From Thermoplasmata archaeon (GTDB lineage Archaea; Thermoplasmatota; Thermoplasmata; Lutacidiplasmatales; UBA184), in assembly GCA_030040755.1 (NCBI GenBank), contig JASHTC010000188.1, positions 1 to 7,076 on the forward strand: a DNA stretch of 7,076 bases. The letters are read 5' to 3'. The notes under the pieces were generated by a model, which saw nothing but the letters and a program-made list of their open reading frames with translations, was not told the DNA's origin and did not search any database. Positions 5,044-7,076 of the stretch are shown piece by piece (the first letter of the stretch is position 1; the number at the start of each line of letters is the position of its first letter). Position numbers and translations under genes: made by a program.

Positions 5044-6138
5044 GTGGACCTCGAAGCGCGCGTCGACCGGGTCAGCCGCCACGCCGCCGAGGTGCTGACC
5101 CCCGACGACCTCCGGGCGCTGCTCGCGAGCCACGACCGCCCGCGCGCCTACATCGGGTTCGAGCCGTCGGGCGTCCTCACGGTCGCCCACCTGATCACCG
5201 CGCGCAAGATCCTCGACCTCGCCGAAGCCGGCTGCGACGTCACCGTCTTCCTCGCGGACTGGCACGCCTGGATCAACGACAAGCTCGGAGGGGACCTGGC
5301 GCGGATCCAGGCGAGCGGCCGGTACATGGAGGCCGGGTTCACGGCCCTCGGGGCGGACCCGGCGCGGGTCCGCTACCGGTGGGCGCACGAGCTCGTCGGC
5401 GCCTCCGACTACTGGGCCCGGGTCGTCCGGGTCGCCAAGGTCACGAGCGTCACCCGCACGAAGCGCGCGATGTCGATCCTCGGCCGGTCGGAGGCGGAGG
5501 GCGCGCTCGACACCTCCAAGATGTTCTATCCGGCGATGCAGGCCGCCGACATCTTCGAGCTGCCGGTCGACATCGCCTACGCCGGCATGGACCAGCGACG
5601 GGCGCACGTCCTCGCCCGGGAGGTCGCCCACCACTACGGATGGGAGGCCCCGGTGGCGGTCCACACGCCGCTCCTCTCGTCCCTGAAGGGGGGCGGCCGC
5701 ATGGACCCGGCGGAGGGGGCGGTCGAGCGGAAGATGTCGAAGTCGGCGCCCGAGACCGGGATCCCGATCCCCGCCGACCGGGCGACGATCGCCGAACGGA
5801 TCGCCGGCGCGTTCTGCCCGGCCAAGGAGGTCGACGGCAACCCGGTGGTCGAGGCCGTGCGGTACATCGTCTTCCCGTGGGAGGGCCGGCTCGAGGTCCC
5901 GCGGGCGGCCAAGCACGGCGGACCGGTCGCGTTCGAGACCGAGACGGCGTTCCTCGAGGCGTGGCGGGCCGGCGGGGTGCACCCGCAGGACCTCAAGGCC
6001 GCGGTCGTCGAGGCGCTCGACCGGCGCCTCGCTCCCACCCGGGAGTACTTCGCGGCCCACCCGTCGCTCGCCCCCGCGACGTTCGTCCCCGCCGCCGGCC
6101 CGTCCGTCGGAAGCGGAGCGGCGCGCGAGCACGCTTAA
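5044..6138 (+). CDS. tyrS: Tyrosyl-tRNA synthetase (class I, archaeal type)
   Basis: Cytosolic enzyme that activates tyrosine with ATP and charges tRNA-Tyr. The 364-residue product aligns from memory with the M. jannaschii enzyme. AYIGFEPSG at 35-43 contains the tyrosine-binding Tyr36. YPAMQAADI at 162-170 gives Tyr162, Gln166 and Asp169, equivalent to Tyr151, Gln155 and Asp158. AGMDQRRAH carries Gln184. KMSKS is intact at 230-234. The HIGH motif is unusual: TVAH at 46-49, with Thr for the first His and Ala for Gly. The sequence is longer than the 306-residue M. jannaschii protein, partly from a Gly/Pro-rich insertion before KMSKS and a C-terminal tail. GTG 5044 was chosen from its 26-base spacing to the TATA box. 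Tyrosine rather than tryptophan specificity follows from the Tyr/Gln/Asp set. The stop codon overlaps the next operon's TATA box. Confidence 0.95.
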   Translation: MDLEARVDRVSRHAAEVLTPDDLRALLASHDRPRAYIGFEPSGVLTVAHLITARKILDLAEAGCDVTVFLADWHAWINDKLGGDLARIQASGRYMEAGFTALGADPARVRYRWAHELVGASDYWARVVRVAKVTSVTRTKRAMSILGRSEAEGALDTSKMFYPAMQAADIFELPVDIAYAGMDQRRAHVLAREVAHHYGWEAPVAVHTPLLSSLKGGGRMDPAEGAVERKMSKSAPETGIPIPADRATIAERIAGAFCPAKEVDGNPVVEAVRYIVFPWEGRLEVPRAAKHGGPVAFETETAFLEAWRAGGVHPQDLKAAVVEALDRRLAPTREYFAAHPSLAPATFVPAAGPSVGSGAAREHA

Positions 6139-6142
6139 ATAT
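6135..6142 (+). promoter_or_regulatory. TATA box for the rpl7ae-rps28e-rpl24e operon
   Basis: TTAAATAT overlaps the tyrS stop codon (TAA at 6136-6138). Its centre at about 6139 predicts a start site near 6165, leaving a leader of about 50 bases before the rpl7ae ATG. That is long compared with the leaderless or near-leaderless genes elsewhere in this window. A GTG at 6169 is in frame, but it is slightly too far from the box for a leaderless start and would add 16 residues unlike L7Ae. Confidence 0.7.
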
Positions 6143-6194
6143 CGAGGGCCCTACCCACAGCCCCACCCGTGAGCCGAGGACCCCCCGCCTCGGG

Positions 6195-6216
6195 GGTTCC
6201 GCTGACGCGAGGAACC
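6195..6216 (+). promoter_or_regulatory. Putative kink-turn/K-loop in the rpl7ae leader (L7Ae autoregulatory site)
   Basis: In RNA terms the element is stem GGUUCC (6195-6200), bulge GCU (6201-6203), GA (6204-6205), a CGC loop (6206-6208), GA (6209-6210), and closing stem GGAACC (6211-6216), followed directly by AUG. This is the k-turn layout: C-stem, three-base bulge, tandem sheared G.A/A.G pairs, with a short terminal loop replacing the second stem. The GAGG that could serve as the ribosome-binding site (6209-6212) lies inside it. L7Ae is the archaeal k-turn-binding protein, and leader k-turns controlling its own mRNA are reported in other archaea. Regulation here is inferred; the three-base loop is tight. 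Confidence 0.6.
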
Positions 6217-6588
6217 ATGGCGCGACCGATCTACGTGCGATTCGAGACCCCGAGCGACCTCGCCGACAAGGCCCTGCAGCTCGTCCAGGTGGCGAGCGAG
6301 ACCGGCAAGGTCCGCGTCGGCACCAACGAGGTCACGAAGTCGAGCGAGCGGTCCGAGGCGAAGCTGGTCGTGATGGCCGAGGACGTCGACCCGGTCGAGA
6401 TCCTCGTCCACATCCCGATGCTCTGCGAGGAGAAGCGCATCCCCTACGTGTACGTCCCCAAGAAGCAGCGGCTCGGCCAGTCCGCGGGCCTCTCCAAGTC
6501 CGCCGCGAGCGTCGCGATCGTCGAGCCCGGTGAGGCCAAGGGCCTCCTGGACGAGCTCGCCACGCAGTTCCCGAACCTGAAGAAGTAG
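6217..6588 (+). CDS. rpl7ae: 50S ribosomal protein L7Ae
   Basis: Multifunctional RNA-binding protein of the large ribosomal subunit; in archaea it also binds k-turns in box C/D and H/ACA guide RNPs and in RNase P. The 123-residue product has normal length and opens MARPIYVRFETP as in archaeal homologues. The k-turn recognition segment GTNEVTKSSERSEAK begins at Gly35 and holds the conserved Asn37, Glu38 and Lys41. VVMAEDVDPVEI and IPYVYVPKKQRLGQSAG follow. The ATG at 6217 was chosen for the family N-terminus; GTG 6169 would add 16 unrelated residues. It is first in an operon with rps28e 25 bases downstream. The leader carries a candidate k-turn next to the start codon, suggesting feedback by its own product. 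Confidence 0.97.
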   Translation: MARPIYVRFETPSDLADKALQLVQVASETGKVRVGTNEVTKSSERSEAKLVVMAEDVDPVEILVHIPMLCEEKRIPYVYVPKKQRLGQSAGLSKSAASVAIVEPGEAKGLLDELATQFPNLKK

Positions 6589-6613
6589 GGGAGCCGGGCG
6601 GGAGGAAGCGACC

Positions 6614-6826
6614 GTGCCAGAGGACAAGGGCTCGCCGGCCGAGGTCGTCGAGCTGGTGGGCCGGACCGGCATGGCCGGGGAGGCGACCCAGGTCAAGGTC
6701 CGCGTGCTCGCCGGCCGGGACCGCGGCAAGATCATCACCCGCAACGTCGCCGGGCCGATCCGGCTCGGGGACGTGCTCATCCTCCGCGAGACAGCGCGGG
6801 AAGCGCGGAAGCTCTCCGTCCGGTAG
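6614..6826 (+). CDS. rps28e: 30S ribosomal protein S28e
   Basis: Small-subunit ribosomal protein of archaea and eukaryotes with an OB-like fold. The 70-residue product shows the family core VELVGRTGMAGEATQVKVRV, then GRDRGKIITRNVAGPIRLGD and the C-terminal LRETAREARKL. Translation starts at GTG, supported by a GGGAGG purine run (6599-6604) about nine bases upstream; no better in-frame start exists. It lies between rpl7ae and rpl24e, the standard archaeal order, and is presumably cotranscribed from the promoter at 6135. Confidence 0.95.
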   Translation: MPEDKGSPAEVVELVGRTGMAGEATQVKVRVLAGRDRGKIITRNVAGPIRLGDVLILRETAREARKLSVR

Positions 6827-6835
6827 GGGGTCTCG

Positions 6836-7076
6836 ATGGTCGTCAAGCGCCAGTGCTCGTTCTGCGCGGCCGAGATCGAACCCGGCACCGGGATGATGTT
6901 CGTCAAGCGGGACGGAACGGTCTTCCACTTCGACAACTCCTCCTGCCGCAAGCAGCAGCTCCATCTCGGACGCGTCGGCCACCGCCTGAAGTGGACCCGC
7001 GCGCACGCGCTCAAACGCGCGGCCGACCGCTCGAGCGAGGCCTCCCGCACCGCCGCCCGGGCGGCCACCCCGGAGC
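6836..7076 (+). CDS. rpl24e: 50S ribosomal protein L24e, 3' end cut by window edge
   Basis: Large-subunit protein of the archaeal/eukaryotic L24e family, normally holding a small zinc site. The first 80 residues are visible: CSFC at 7-10, then IEPGTGMMFVKRDGTVFHF, and a terminal HRLKWTRAHA block. The zinc ligands appear incomplete: Cys7, Cys10 and Cys37 are present, but the residue four before Cys37 is Asp33 where the family usually has Cys. The reading frame continues past the usual end (about 60-66 residues) into an Ala/Arg-rich extension and leaves the window without a stop. ATG 6836 is nine bases after the rps28e stop and follows a GGGGG tract that could act as a weak ribosome-binding site. 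In other archaea ndk and the IF2 gene often follow; that is not visible here. Confidence 0.93.
   Translation, partial: MVVKRQCSFCAAEIEPGTGMMFVKRDGTVFHFDNSSCRKQQLHLGRVGHRLKWTRAHALKRAADRSSEASRTAARAATPE

Noticed and set aside
4945..6132. 395-codon minus-strand frame antisense to tyrS
   Set aside because: tyrS carries clear family motifs throughout. The antisense frame has none and would overlap the divergent promoters.
6169..6216. N-terminal extension of L7Ae from GTG 6169
   Set aside because: The 16 extra residues do not resemble L7Ae. The region instead folds into hairpins and a k-turn, and the GTG is about 30 bases from the TATA centre, slightly too far for leaderless initiation.
5379..6533. 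384-codon plus-strand frame overlapping tyrS and rpl7ae
   Set aside because: It is a Gly/Arg/Pro-rich alternate frame that would read through the ribosomal promoter and leader. Both overlapped genes are certain.
6151..7068. 305-codon minus-strand frame opposite the ribosomal operon
   Set aside because: It is antisense to three recognisable ribosomal protein genes and has no motifs of its own.

Overview
The window is archaeal chromosomal DNA with very high G+C, carrying dense single-copy housekeeping genes. Four things support this: an L7Ae, S28e, L24e ribosomal gene cluster; a TyrRS of the archaeal/eukaryotic type; a complete archaeal-type SRP (7S) RNA whose 5' and 3' ends pair; and A/T-only TATA-like islands about 25 bases upstream of most starts, with little or no leader. 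A high-GC Thermoplasmatota (or related euryarchaeal) lineage is my best guess from overall style; it is an inference, not a demonstration. I see no insertion sequence, phage gene, CRISPR array or tRNA gene.

Layout. (1) 1-1257, minus: glyA (serine hydroxymethyltransferase), running off the left edge. (2) About 1258-1411: divergent promoter region built around a palindromic TATA element. (3) 1412-1864, plus: a hotdog-fold acyl-CoA thioesterase. (4) 1865-1899: short convergent gap with a hairpin and a G-tract; a near-copy of the G-tract lies in front of glyA. (5) 1900-2193, minus: a 97-residue protein resembling a stand-alone Lrp/AsnC effector (RAM) domain. (6) 2272-2582, minus: the SRP RNA gene, with its promoter just upstream and a strong GC hairpin just after its 3' end. 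(7) 2671-4926, minus: a 751-residue protein with an N-terminal helix-hairpin-helix, a long coiled coil and a C-terminal KaiC/RecA-like domain whose nucleotide-binding motifs are degenerate. (8) 4927-5043: divergent promoters. (9) 5044-6138, plus: tyrS, apparently leaderless from GTG. (10) 6165-7076, plus: the start of a ribosomal operon rpl7ae, rps28e, rpl24e, the last cut by the right edge.

Most of the window serves translation and protein export: tRNA-Tyr charging, ribosomal proteins, SRP RNA, and one-carbon/glycine supply by GlyA. The most interesting element is the roughly 50-base leader of rpl7ae. It ends with a sequence fitting the kink-turn/K-loop consensus bound by L7Ae itself: a 6-bp stem, a 3-base bulge and tandem G.A pairs. 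It abuts the ATG and contains the likely ribosome-binding purines. This suggests translational autoregulation, possibly with a competing upstream hairpin as the alternative state. Other points worth a second look are a UGAC apical tetraloop in the SRP RNA, a TVAH version of the TyrRS HIGH motif, and the degenerate KaiC-like coiled-coil protein.
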